Shown here piece after piece: positions 23,335 through 33,322 of a DNA stretch of 64,000 nt. How positions within the stretch are numbered: position 1 is the first letter of the stretch; every line of letters starts with the position of its first letter. The stretch is from Helicostylum pulchrum (taxonomy: Eukaryota; Mucoromycota; Mucoromycetes; Mucorales; Mucoraceae): NCBI GenBank assembly GCA_025677825.1, contig JAIXMO010000073.1:51646-115645 (forward strand), given 5' to 3'. The notes beneath the pieces are model-generated. The model was not told where the DNA came from. It saw only the letters and a program-made list of their open reading frames with translations, and ran no database searches. The translations under genes were made by a program, and so were the position numbers.

Positions 23335-25694
23335 TTGACTATCCGTAAACTGATTGTGTTTCAGGTTTATTACCGAAAAAAAAAGCAAGTAAGCACACAA
23401 AAATTTGGCTGTCCAGCTTACATCAAGCTTTATAATCTTGCTATTACAAAAACTCACTTTGAACATAATCATGAAATACTACAAGATACTACTATTTATT
23501 CTATTCGCCGTAAACAAGAACCCGAAGTGACGGATACTATATATAATGTATTATCTGAGGGATTAAAGATTCCGTAGAAAATGTTATGGCTGTAAAGTTT
23601 GAGTATTTCTTTGCTACTGTTCTATTTCCAAATATTGATTTTTTTTTGTAGACTTTGAAAGCCATGGGTATTAAAAATGTTATTAAAAAAGACATTCAGA
23701 ATATTCAATCTTTGCTTTTCAAAGACGACGATAAAAAAGAAATGTATTCTTTAATAACTAATTTGGAAAGGTTGAACTACATTGTTAAAATTCAAGTAAA
23801 AAGCAGCAACGATAAAAATATCAATGGAACTGGAGCTAAAGAGGTAACCGGCCTTTTTTTTATCAAACAAACGGCTGTTGAGGATGCAAGATGTTGGCCA
23901 GTGGCTGGTATTATAGATGCCACTTATAAAGCCAACGCCCATAAATTATCTTTGATCAACATCGTTGGAACATGTAATGCCTCTTCGGTCAGAGTTGATA
24001 ACCGATTGGAAACTTTCCCTATTGCTGCTGCTTTCGTTAGTTCCGTAACTGAAGACGCTTATACGTGGGTCTTGAAGGAGCTGAGAAATGCTATTTGGAA
24101 GGATGGTACATTACCATCTGTCTTTGTTACAGACAACGAACAGGCCTTGAGAAATGCCATCGAAAGTATATTTCCTGATAGTTACCATTTGCTCTGTACG
24201 TGGTATTTATAAAATACTATGGCTACAAAGCTATCGATAGGTAATGTTATCAAGGAGGAATACAATCTTCGTATGGTTGAAGCCGAATTTGCATTCAAAA
24301 ATGCTATGACATGCTCCGATCAAAATATTTTTCAAAGTTTTTGAGTAAGTTTCAGCGTACTAGGGCGTTTTGTAAAGAACGGTGAAGTATCTAAGATGTA
24401 CTTAAAAAATGTGTAAGTGAATTGAAACCTTCATTATTATTATTTTACTGTATCTGATATTAAATTTTTTAATGTTTAAAAGGTTATTGCAAGATGATGA
24501 AGTAGAACGCTGGGCTGGAGTACTTGCTAATAAGCTCCCCCCATATCGGAAATAGAACCTCCGGTATAGTAGAAGACTTCACTCTGATCTGAAAAAATCC
24601 CTAGGCCATCAATCTGCTGCAAGGTTAACTCTTACTACTAAGCGTACGGATGCCTATTATAAGCAGAAGGTAATTTTATCAGTGCTAAGATAAAGATTTT
24701 TTATAACTCAATTTTTTTTGTAGAGATCTGAACGTAATAGAAGGTTAAGAATAGATTCGCTTAGTTATGATTCTACCTTGTTTAATAAGGATAGAGAATA
24801 TCGCTTCGCCAACTTGAGACACAAAATTGTTCGATTTGCTATGGATAAAATCATTTTGAATACAATTACCACTGCTCAAGATAACTTCAAAAATAAAGGG
24901 AAGGATGTAGCTTCTCTGATAGAATAGTTTACAAACTACCTTGTCCTTGTATGATAGACTCGACCTCTGATATTATTCCTTTAGATATTGTTGATGAACG
25001 TTGGTATTTAGAACTCGAGTATAGTAAGTTTTGGGTTTTATATCATAAAAAGTAGACTATCTTATGAAGTGTTTTTTTTGATAGATTATCCTTCGTCAGA
25101 TGGTATTTTTGCTGTACAGAGTTATGCTACCGATGAAATCAACAGTTCAGGTATAAATGATATATTTAGTGGTAGTGGTAATAGTTACAAAGTTTTTTAT
25201 ATAGATGAGAATGTGGATGAAGAAGTTGAAGATGACGAAGAAGTCGAAGAAGTAGATGAGGAAGTAAATGAGGAAGGAGATGAGGAATAAAATGATGAAG
25301 AAAATAGACGCACGGATGTAGAAAGAAAAAATGAACAAGGTAATCTAAATATTTTTGTATTTTAGCATCAAATCGTGTAATATAATTCCTTAATCTAACT
25401 TTTAAAAAACGAAAGAAACGATACCCTAAAGCGAAAATGTTGACGGAAATAGAAGCTGCATTGCATAGAATTTATAATGCAGCCAAGAAATACACCACTC
25501 AACAAGAACTACCTGATGCACTTGATGTCTTCGAAAAGACAGAAGATAAGATTGTTAACCCAGCAATTGATATGAATACGCTTTTGCCGCCATTTACCAA
25601 CTTAAACAGAAAAGGTAGAAAATCGAATAAGCGTGGTGTAAAATCTGGAACTGAGCGACTTGATATTCGGAGATGTAGCTACTGGTTTGTATAA
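23335..25694 (+). pseudogene. Mutator-like (MULE) transposase, broken
   Basis: Readable blocks in transposase order: a FAR1-like zinc region (FGCPAYIKL...HFEHNHEI, about 23398-23475); the transposase core (GIIDATYKANAHKLSLINIV, then WVLKELRNAIWKDG, then SVFVTDNEQALRNAI, then FPDSYHLLC, 23905-24200) with two of the catalytic acidic residues; a RLLQDDEVERWAGVLANKLP block and the SLGHQSAARLTLTTKR segment (24482-24668); a SWIM-like remnant (VYKLPCPCMIDSTSD) and IPLDIVDERWYLELEY (24920-25022); an acidic tail (25200-25290); and a linker ORF (25437-25694). Stops (for example TAA 24210-24212, TAG 24553-24555) and frameshifts separate the blocks, so it is inactive. It lies 230 bp after the b5 gene. 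Terminal inverted repeats were not found by eye. Confidence 0.72.
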
Positions 25695-25861
25695 ACTATC
25701 TTGATACTTTTCATATGTAACTAGCATGCCTTGCTTAACTTTTAACCAATTTTCTTGATCATTGTAAACGGAAAGACTTACAGCACGGAAACCACAATTA
25801 CCATCGCCAGGAACGCTATGTATTTTAGATAAAACACTTTTCGGGTTTATCTCGACATAGT
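25687..25861 (-). pseudogene. OTU cysteine protease, N-terminal half, inverted
   Basis: On the minus strand this reads KSVLSKIHSVPGDGNCGFRA, then VSLSVYNDQENWLKVKQGML, then VTYEKYQDSLYK. PGDGNCGFRA is the catalytic Asp-Gly-Asn-Cys loop of OTU proteases, which ride in many Mutator-like elements. The matching C-terminal half lies on the plus strand at 26221. The fragment has no start codon of its own and overlaps the end of the transposase linker ORF. Confidence 0.65.
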
Positions 25862-25918
25862 CAAAACTGCATCTTTTTTAGGATTACTGTAAGTAATTAC
25901 TCTTCAATGTGAAAGGGA

Positions 25919-26212
25919 TTAGTTAGTCGATCGTATATTTATAGCTACATGAAGAAGGATCTTCGAATAAATATATACGCTATCAATTGGTGAATTGGAT
26001 TTCACATCTGAAGATTCGCTGTTTTTGGTTTTATTTAACAAAGGAAAAGTACCATCAGAATCGCGACGAATGAAGGTAATTTTTATTTTTTTCAATTCCA
26101 AAGCAACATGTCTTTCCTCAATTTCCAATGAACGTTTTTGGCTGTTATATTCTTCTTCTTTTTCAATTTGTTTTTCTTTCATTTTTATGACCGCATCCTG
26201 TTTTTTTTTCAT
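25919..26212 (-). CDS. Charged coiled-coil ORF inside the rearranged MULE
   Basis: An open frame of 97 residues starts MKKKQDAVIKMKEKQIEKEE and continues with a Glu/Lys coiled coil (SLEIEERHVALELKKIKI), then a Ser/Asn-rich tail. It points the same way as the inverted OTU half and probably shares its history. I cannot name a family; such coils are common at the end of SANT/trihelix transposon proteins. It may not be expressed. Confidence 0.35.
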   Translation of the reverse strand: MKKKQDAVIKMKEKQIEKEEEYNSQKRSLEIEERHVALELKKIKITFIRRDSDGTFPLLNKTKNSESSDVKSNSPIDSVYIYSKILLHVAINIRSTN

Positions 26213-26220
26213 GCTTCTCT

Positions 26221-26647
26221 TTCAGACTATAGCTGATTATGAGCATGCCAAAATTCTCGGAAAGCTTACATCAACTATTACTCCATCCAATGATGAAAAC
26301 CTGTGGTTCAGTACTTTTGCTTGCCCTCAAGTTGTCGCTGATGTGTATAACCGGCATGTCATTGTATTCATTTATCGAGAATATCAGGTTGAAAAGGAGC
26401 GTAGAGTGAATAAGTGTAGAGAAACTATGTCTTTTTTCCCGCTGGTTGAAATGAACATTCTAGAAAATAGCAATAATCCAATCCTGCTTCTACCTGCTCA
26501 TTCTCATTTTTATTTACTAGAACTTAAAGAACACCTAAAGGTAATTTGAAGAGATATGATAAAATTCCATTGAATCCAGATCATCAAAGAATCAGAAAAA
26601 TGTATCCCAGACAATGCAATCCCGCCGATTTTTCGCAAATGTGGTAA
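26221..26647 (+). pseudogene. OTU cysteine protease, C-terminal half
   Basis: The plus strand reads ADYEHAKILGKLTSTITPSN, then LWFSTFACPQVVADVYNRHV, then MSFFPLVEMNILENSNNPIL, then LPAHSHFYLLELK, with His in the position of the OTU catalytic His. A shift then leads to KIPLNPDHQRIRKMYPRQ and a stop at 26645-26647. A pyrimidine tract and cag directly precede the block, so it may once have been an exon. The catalytic Cys loop is missing from this strand and is found inverted 400 bp upstream. Confidence 0.6.
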
Positions 26648-26683
26648 AAAAAACCCCCTTTTCGTTCATTTTCATTTATTTTA

Positions 26684-26711
26684 GGGGGGGGGGGGGGAGG
26701 GGGGAGGGAGG
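26684..26711. repeat. Poly-G tract
   Basis: Fourteen consecutive G, then a, then two further G-runs. It lies between the MULE's last stop and the HNH ORF. Such a run is rare in a genome this AT-rich and could form a G-quadruplex. Confidence 0.8.
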
Positions 26712-26847
26712 CGTTAATTGATCTTGTGTCAAAGCTCTTCCCATTTTTTCCCATGTTTTCGGCAACTTTGTTTCGGTCGAGTAAGCTATATGGCATCGTC
26801 TCGGTATTTTTTTTTTAAATAAACCGCTCTATTAAAGCACAAAATGG

Positions 26848-27655
26848 GTGAATCAGCTCAAAGAAAAGATTAGCACTTCAAACCTGACAAGTTGTCAAGT
26901 TGATTGTAACACGACAACTACTTTAAATAGTATCGCTAAAACCCCAGAACGTATTAACAGTAAGCAACAAAGTTATGGTAACTGTTCCGTATGTCAGCGA
27001 GAATTTACTAAACAGGAATACCCTCTTTCAGTTAAAATAAGAAAGGAGCTTTCCAATGGTTCATCTATCTACAATGGATGTAGAATGTAAAATGAGTGGA
27101 GGAAGGGGGGGGTTGGGGTTTGGGATATTAATAATTGGTTTGAATAATTTATTTAGAAAAATGCGCACGACGACAAGAACGTATCTTTCGTCAAGTCTTA
27201 TTTTCCACGCCGTTAAAAATAATAAGGAAGGTGATGAAAATACAGCATCAGTTTATGAATTAGATAATAGAGTCCTTCAAGCAATTCACAAAACTGCAGA
27301 AAATGCGGGACGCAATATGATGGAAAGATGTAAACTTTGCAAATGCTTGAAGCTCCACGATATGGAACTATCCAATTTGTATTGCAAAAGTGCAGTCCCT
27401 TCAAAACTTGAATTCGTTAATATTGCAATAGAATTGAAAAATATTTGCGCTGTAGGCGGTATTCGGGGTATCTGGGAGGCTAAAGATAAGCATTGGTGTC
27501 GGTTGACTTTTGACCATATCGTACCCATATCAAAAGGAGGATCATTCAAAGCTGATAACATACAGATTATGCTGCTAAGCCTCAATTGTCTAAAAGGAAC
27601 ACATGCTAATACAGAACTAACAAGATTTTTATCCGTATTCAGAAAGAAAAACTGA
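26848..27655 (+). CDS. HNH endonuclease-like ORF
   Basis: Exons 26848-27086 and 27157-27655 (GT-AG intron of 70 bp) keep a 245-residue frame open. An N-terminal half holds a CxxC (YGNCSVCQREF) and NGCR, then RCKLCKC. The C-terminal part has LTFDHIVPISKGGSFKADNI, then LNCLKG. That is the HNH pattern: Asp-His pair, Asn, and a late Asn with zinc-binding Cys upstream. It should cut DNA with one metal ion. No ATG opens this frame: an ATG at 26844-26846 is one base out of phase across a GGG run, so either an upstream exon is missing or a one-base slip broke the start. It sits just after the MULE and may be mobile-element cargo. Confidence 0.6.
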
Positions 27656-27712
27656 TATGTACAATCCTCACCATATTAAATAAAAATAAAAAATTACACA
27701 GATTTATTATAA

Positions 27713-28934
27713 TTAAACTTCTTGTACTTTTTCTTCAGAGTCAGCACTTTGAGGACCACCCGACATACGGGTCCATACATAATCTTGAGCGATAGAAGTA
27801 ACAGACATACGAATAATATCTACCATTTTATCCTCTACCCATTCATTCTCTTCATAAGGAATATCTAACCAATGCAAAGGTAAAGACTGGGAATAAGTTT
27901 TAAACTTGAGATTGTGAGTAGGATCAACCATCATGATAATAAATGAAAGTTGGTGTGTTTCAGTATCGTCTTCGTCGATAGGAGACATGATCATTTTGAC
28001 AGGTTGAATAGCCATAAAGACAGGACAATGAATGACTGGCACTGCACCTGTTTGAGGGTTATATGATTCCTTCTTTTCAGTACTCTCAGGTTGGTAGTGT
28101 TGTTTAATAAGATGGTCGATATTTGCTTTAGAAAGTTTTGTACCATCAACAAGAGAATCGCACATATTTAAATTACGAAGTGTTGGGTCTGCTGGTTTCT
28201 TATCGTCAGTATCTGGATTACGAACAACCACTTGTCCAGATTCAGTATGTTCCATTACTCTAGCAAATGAACGGTATACAAGTGCTTCTAGTCCATTGTA
28301 TCCGACCATATCATAAGCTAACCAAACTTCTACAAGTTCATGTTCTGAAATAGGAGGTGCTACTGTCTCAAGAAAAGTTGTTGTTAGATTTTTGAGTCCA
28401 GTACCTAAATTAAAAAAAAAAATGGGAGGTTAAAAAAAAAGTGAATCAATACACACATATATTCTATATCTTACCTAATTTTTCAATATTTTCTTTATTA
28501 ACAAGACTTTGTAGTGTCTTTACACGACTTTCTAATAACTTGGAAGCTGAATCTGAAGTAACAGATCGATTTATTTGATCAGTAGTTGTCTTTACAGCTG
28601 CACTTGCTTGACTCCAAAAACTATTTCCCCATGATTTCCAGCCGTTATCATTGGCTTCTTCTTCAGAAGTAGCTTGTTCTGTCACAGGTTGTTGTTGTTG
28701 TTTGGGTTTATCGGCTTCGACAGGCTTATTAGCACTTTCTGGTTGAGATGTCTTTGAGTCATCAGTTGGGTAGTTAGATATCTCATCAAGAAAAGACATG
28801 ATGTCGTTTGGATCAGTAGAACCACTAGTCGCGTCTCCATCCGTATCTTGAGGTTGTGTGTCTGGTAAGTTCAAAGACTCCAAAAACTCTTCGGCTTCTG
28901 AAAGACTTGTTTTGTTTTCCGGCTTATCAGTCAT
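27713..28934 (-). CDS. MTC1: Mtc1-type vesicle-associated protein
   Basis: Two exons (28934-28475 and 28404-27713) encode 383 residues. The acidic N-terminus (SEAEEFLESLNLPDT, then IMSFLDEIS) is followed by a Gln/Pro linker and WKSWGNSFWSQASAAVKTTT, the tryptophan-rich amphipathic motif of the fungal Mtc1 (maintenance of telomere capping 1) family. A folded C-terminal domain follows (GYNGLEALVYRSFARVMEHT, then CPVFMAIQPVKMI, then WVEDKMVDIIRMSVTSIAQD). Yeast Mtc1 is found on COPI vesicles and the Golgi despite its telomere-derived name. I start at 28934 rather than at an in-frame ATG 66 bp upstream because the upstream extension is a low-complexity Phe/Tyr/Ile run over a TATA-like leader. It converges on the HNH ORF with only 57 bp between stops. 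Confidence 0.85.
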
Positions 28935-29041
28935 AAATAATATATATATATAAAGAGAGAGAGAGAAAAAAAAAGAAGAGAATGTTTGTGACCCCACCAT
29001 TGTATTTATTTCTGGGATTCAAACAGTTTTTTATTTTTATT

Positions 29042-31272
29042 TTATGGTTTCGATTTTTGACCTGAGAACCACTTATTATAGTCTAATTGCATTAATAGTA
29101 CATCTAATCTTCCGTTTGCCTTTATTTCTGGTTGCTGTGAAGAAGCCAAAATGAAAAATGATTCAGTAGATAAAGTAAATTTCTATATGTACACGTATAT
29201 GTTTTTGGTTTAGATCAGTAACATGACATGTATCATTGGACTCTTACCTCTTGAATCTCCCTTACACTCTTTGTCCAAGAGAAATCAGTATTTGATTTTG
29301 TCCACTGATTAATAATTTCCGCTGCAGTTTTCTCAGTTGTTCTACGCCTTTTACTTCTTCTCCATTCACCGTCCTCCGATATCCTTTCCATTAACTCACA
29401 AAAGTCAGAACAAATCTTTAATATATTATGTACGGTCTCTACGCAATCGTCCGATGTCAATAAACATCCGTGCATGGTATTTTGAAGAAACTTTTCATGA
29501 GCTACTTGAATCTCTTCGAAATCTAGTTTTGCTTTTGGTTGAAATGATTTACGTTTTGTAGTAGTTGTGCTGGTAGGTGGGGTGGTGATATCAATAAGTT
29601 GTTGGTAGTGTGAGTCAATTACGTTTGTTTGAATATGGTTCCATAGTGTATCAATCCAAAACAACATAAGTGATCTTAATCTCCATACTAGTCTCTCTTG
29701 ATATCCATCATTATCTTCAAATTGACTTGTGTTTTGATGACGACGTATAACAGTTTCCTCGCGATGTGTATTATTATTACTTCCTGTACGTAACGTTTTC
29801 CATAAATTATTTAACAGCATTTGTGTATTTTTTAAACTAATCAAAAATGACCACAAGTTGCTATAATTCTTTAAATCAGACTCACCTAAAAACAAATCAA
29901 TGGGCCATTGCAAGTCATAAGTAAGTATAACACGTAGTTCTACTAATAACAGATCTGAAAATGGGTATTGGCTGGTTTCATCATCTATTAATAATAAACT
30001 AAATCCATGCAATTGATCCTCTGCGTCAGTGCCAATAGATGCTTTTCCCAGCAAAGCATTTAACTCTTGGTATCTAAATATCATTGCTGTTTTACTAGGT
30101 GTTTTATTGTTGACTGAAAATGTACTCTCAGGTACAGATCTAGTGTTGTCGTTGTTTCTATTTCTTGTTGAACTAGAAGAACTTGATAACGATCTCTTTC
30201 TCCATAGCGCACATTCTTGAATAAAATTAGCTGCAAAATCACCATAATTTAATAAAAATAAACGTCTAAATGAATTCAAGTATCTATGCAATCCATGATC
30301 CCCTACAAGTACTTGTGAAAATAACCAATCTGCTGTCGAACGTCGTACCTCATTGACAATTTTTTTTAGTTCTTGTGGGTACCGAATCCACGGAGAGGAT
30401 GTTTGATGGTTTGAGTTGGATGAATGCAGTGAGATTAATAACTGTAAGTGCTTCTTTCTCATAGCATCTGGTATCAAGATTTTATCCATTTCGTTGACTG
30501 TAGCAATTGCCTTTCCCACAAATAATATAGATTCCACTAATGAATGCGATAAATGTGAAGGTATTCTATCATAAGCGATAATATATAATCGGTTCCAACC
30601 CGTTCTAGCAGCTAAAGGATTACTGTCTACAATTGAGGTATAAGGTATAATAAAAAATTCGTTATCGGGATCTGTCCATTGTCCATCCACCATCCAAGCT
30701 GTCAATTGTCTGTATAAAACGTTATAGAGCTGAATCATCATTTTCTCAATTTGGTGTCGAAACTCTATTACACCTGTCTTTGCTTGATCCATTAATAAAT
30801 CAAATAATTTACAGCCGTGATACCGCTCTGGGTTATCTTGTAGTAATCGAATGAATTTCCATAATGCCGGCAGTAAAGTCTCCCAGCGACTCAAGTCGGC
30901 AGTTAATAACGAGAGAGGAACAACATTAGAGCCCAAGTCGTCTTCTTTGTTCAGGATACGTTTTTCCATATCTAGAATATCTTGTCTGTAGTCATTTAAT
31001 GTGGTCTCAATAGCTGTCACCAGAGTTAATATGTAGGCTCCATGAGGCTTCTCTTTATCTCGCGATTTATTCTCTTTTACAGTGACTATAAATTGATTGA
31101 TTTGCGAATACGTCCAACCTAATTGTCCTAATCTATTCAAGCCCTCACGTTCTGCTGGATGGAGTAAAGGGAAATCGGAAGGGATAGCAAATGTTGTAGA
31201 GTTGCTTAAAGGTGAAGGTACAAAGACATCGCCAGAGTGTCCAATCAATACAAATAGCAATTCGTGCAGCAT
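29042..31272 (-). CDS. TUBGCP4: Gamma-tubulin complex component 4 (GCP4)
   Basis: A 2025-bp exon (31272-29248) and a 93-bp last exon (29134-29042) encode 705 residues. The start MLHELLFVLIGHSGDVF and the following LLHPAEREGLNRLGQLGWTY match the beginning of GCP4 closely. The GRIP1 core includes LYNVLYRQLTAWMVDGQWTD, then EFFI; GRIP2 includes MIFRYQELNALLGK and TYDLQWPIDLFLGESDLKNY, then LVWRLRSLMLFWIDTLWNHI. The last exon (RLDVLLMQLDYNKWFS) supplies the conserved C-terminus and was found past an apparent stop. The protein is a structural part of the gamma-tubulin ring complex at the spindle pole body or microtubule-organising centres. Length is close to the usual ~660 for animal GCP4. Confidence 0.92.
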
Positions 31273-32689
31273 GTTTTTCTTTTGCTTAAAAAAAAAGGTT
31301 AAATTTTTTATTCTTTATTTTTATTTTATTTTATTTTGTTTGTAAGGGGGAGGACGTGTATTTTAAACTGCAGATACAATGCTACTTTTTTGAGATTATT
31401 TAAGCTCAAAGTGAACGGTAAAAAAGCTTCTGTGTTAAGAGAAATAAAAGGATAAAAGCGTGTGTGCTGATTAATATGAGACATTGTTTATGTACAGCGT
31501 ATAAAGTTAGTTTCTAGTTTTGAATGATCTATAGAAACGCGTCAAAGTCTAAAGTAATAACTACTAACAGAGAAGATTTCGTATTGTTTAGGGCTATCTG
31601 AATAAAATGCCAGCTCTTTATAATCTATTATTTCTTGGTTCACTGATAGACTTTTTTAAAATGATTGGTATAGTTACTCTTACATTTTCGTTTATTTTTT
31701 TTTAAAATTGAACGCGTTGATCGTTGAGGGCTAGAATAGTACATTTTAAGTTTTTAAAATAAAATCACCTGCGTACTTTTAAAAGTCTGTAAAATGCCTC
31801 AAGCATGCCGTAAATAATGTATGACGAAGGTGTCCATGATCAAGATGATGTAGAGAGTGGCTATCACAAGATAAGTAAAGGAAGCTAGAAGAGAAACAAA
31901 AAGGGCTGGCTTGAGTAATATTCGCAGATATTACTGCAGAGAGCATTTTTATGCATCAAAAAAAGTTAGATGCGTAAATTGAATAAATACGATGTCGTAA
32001 TAAAGAAGTACTTGCTCTTAAATATAAGCGAAGCAATAAGGCTTGAACATGTTTTAGGTAGGGACGACTTCTTTTTGAACCCAGAAGTGTTACAAATTTA
32101 ATTTTACAGTCTTCTCGAAGGCCCCAGATTTTTTGCCTACTTTCTACTACACAATTTTTTTTTTATGTGTGTACCCACTCTTTTTGGATCGGAGTTCTTT
32201 TGATGCGAAACAACAAAAAAAGTATTTAGGGCTGTCAATATAAAAATGAACCAACCTTATTATAAATCAAAAAGACGTACCGTGGTGTGTTAAAGAGATA
32301 TAAACAAACACTTTTTTTTTTCTTTTTCATATAATCTCATGACAGTGACTGTATCCAATAAACTAACAAAGGTTAAACTACGTTTGAGAATATTTTATTT
32401 TTGTATATGCCTCATAATTTTTGAGGGAAAGAAAAAAATAAAAGGGGTACAAAAAAAAAAATATGTCAAATATAATGTGACTGTAATCAAATAGCGCGTA
32501 TTTTAACAAATGAGGCAATTTTGCGGCAATTTTGCTTCAATGCACGTTTTTCCCCTCATTCTTTTCAGCCACTATATAAATAAGGATCTTCAAAAAAGAT
32601 ATAAATTTCCTTTCTTTTTCTTTTATTTTTTATTGTCTTTCCCACTCTTGTATTTTTTTCGTACGCACACACATACACACGCATACAAA
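31273..32689. other. Divergent intergenic region GCP4 / bHLH gene
   Basis: Shared upstream region of two divergent genes. I see A/T runs, a CA-repeat (acacacatacacacgc) and a TATAAA-like box (32574) just before the bHLH start. No third gene is supported. Confidence 0.4.
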
Positions 32690-33322
32690 ATGACATATCC
32701 AAATACAACTACAGTTCAGTCAGAAGAGCCAATTAAAATGACAATTTCAGAAAGAAGAGCAACGTATCCATTGCAAGAGCGAATTAAAATATACAACCCT
32801 GATTCAATGGCACGAAAGTTAAATCAGTTGGATAAACAACAAACAAAACTCGTTGTTCATGGCGTGAATATATTAAATAAAATTAGTATCGATAGTGATA
32901 CAGCCATGAGTAGAATTAAACAAAGAAGAGAAACTCATAACAGAGTAGAAAGAAGAAGAAGAGATAATTTGGTACGCATTATGCTTATAGCATTATACAA
33001 ATGTTACACTTGTATTAAATTTTCCCTTTTTTTTCTTAAGAACACACTGGTTAATGAACTATCAGATCTAGTGCCAAGATCATGTATTGAAAAGAGCGGA
33101 GGTGAAAAATGCCATCGAGCTAAAGTTTTGAAATATGCAATCGAGTACATAAAAACCATTCAAGGAGAAAATACAAGATTACAAGGTCAATTAGGCATTG
33201 TTTCCCCTGGTGTTGTGGTTGAAGCAAGGAATAACACTTATTGTTCAGAGTCTTCTTCCTCTTCATCAGAGGACTCCGACACCCCTGCCCTATCATCAAA
33301 GGAGGATAGCTACCCACTATAA
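32690..33322 (+). CDS. Basic helix-loop-helix transcription factor
   Basis: Two exons (32690-32971 and 33041-33322) give 187 residues. The basic region RRETHNRVERRRRDNL has the His, Glu and Arg positions that contact E-box DNA (CANNTG). Helix 1 continues across the intron as NTLVNELSDLVP; the loop is SCIEKSGGEKCHR; helix 2 is AKVLKYAIEYIKTIQGENTR, running into a short zipper-like extension (LQGQL). The tail is a Ser/Glu/Asp-rich stretch, a possible phosphorylation or activation region. I start at 32690, after a CA-rich leader, not at the in-frame ATG at 32510, which adds hydrophobic low-complexity sequence. The intron is 69 bp with no in-frame stop, so retained transcripts would also translate. 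The target genes are unknown. Confidence 0.85.
   Translation: MTYPNTTTVQSEEPIKMTISERRATYPLQERIKIYNPDSMARKLNQLDKQQTKLVVHGVNILNKISIDSDTAMSRIKQRRETHNRVERRRRDNLVRIMLIALYKCYTCIKFSLFFLKNTLVNELSDLVPRSCIEKSGGEKCHRAKVLKYAIEYIKTIQGENTRLQGQLGIVSPGVVVEARNNTYCSESSSSSSEDSDTPALSSKEDSYPL

Noticed and set aside
28935..29000. In-frame upstream ATG extending Mtc1 by 22 residues
   Set aside because: The extension is a Phe/Tyr/Ile low-complexity run over a TATA-like and GA-rich leader; the family begins at the acidic MTDKPEN region.
32510..32689. In-frame upstream start for the bHLH gene
   Set aside because: It adds 60 residues dominated by Phe/Leu from a T-rich leader and spans a TATA box; 32690 after the CA-rich leader is a better start.
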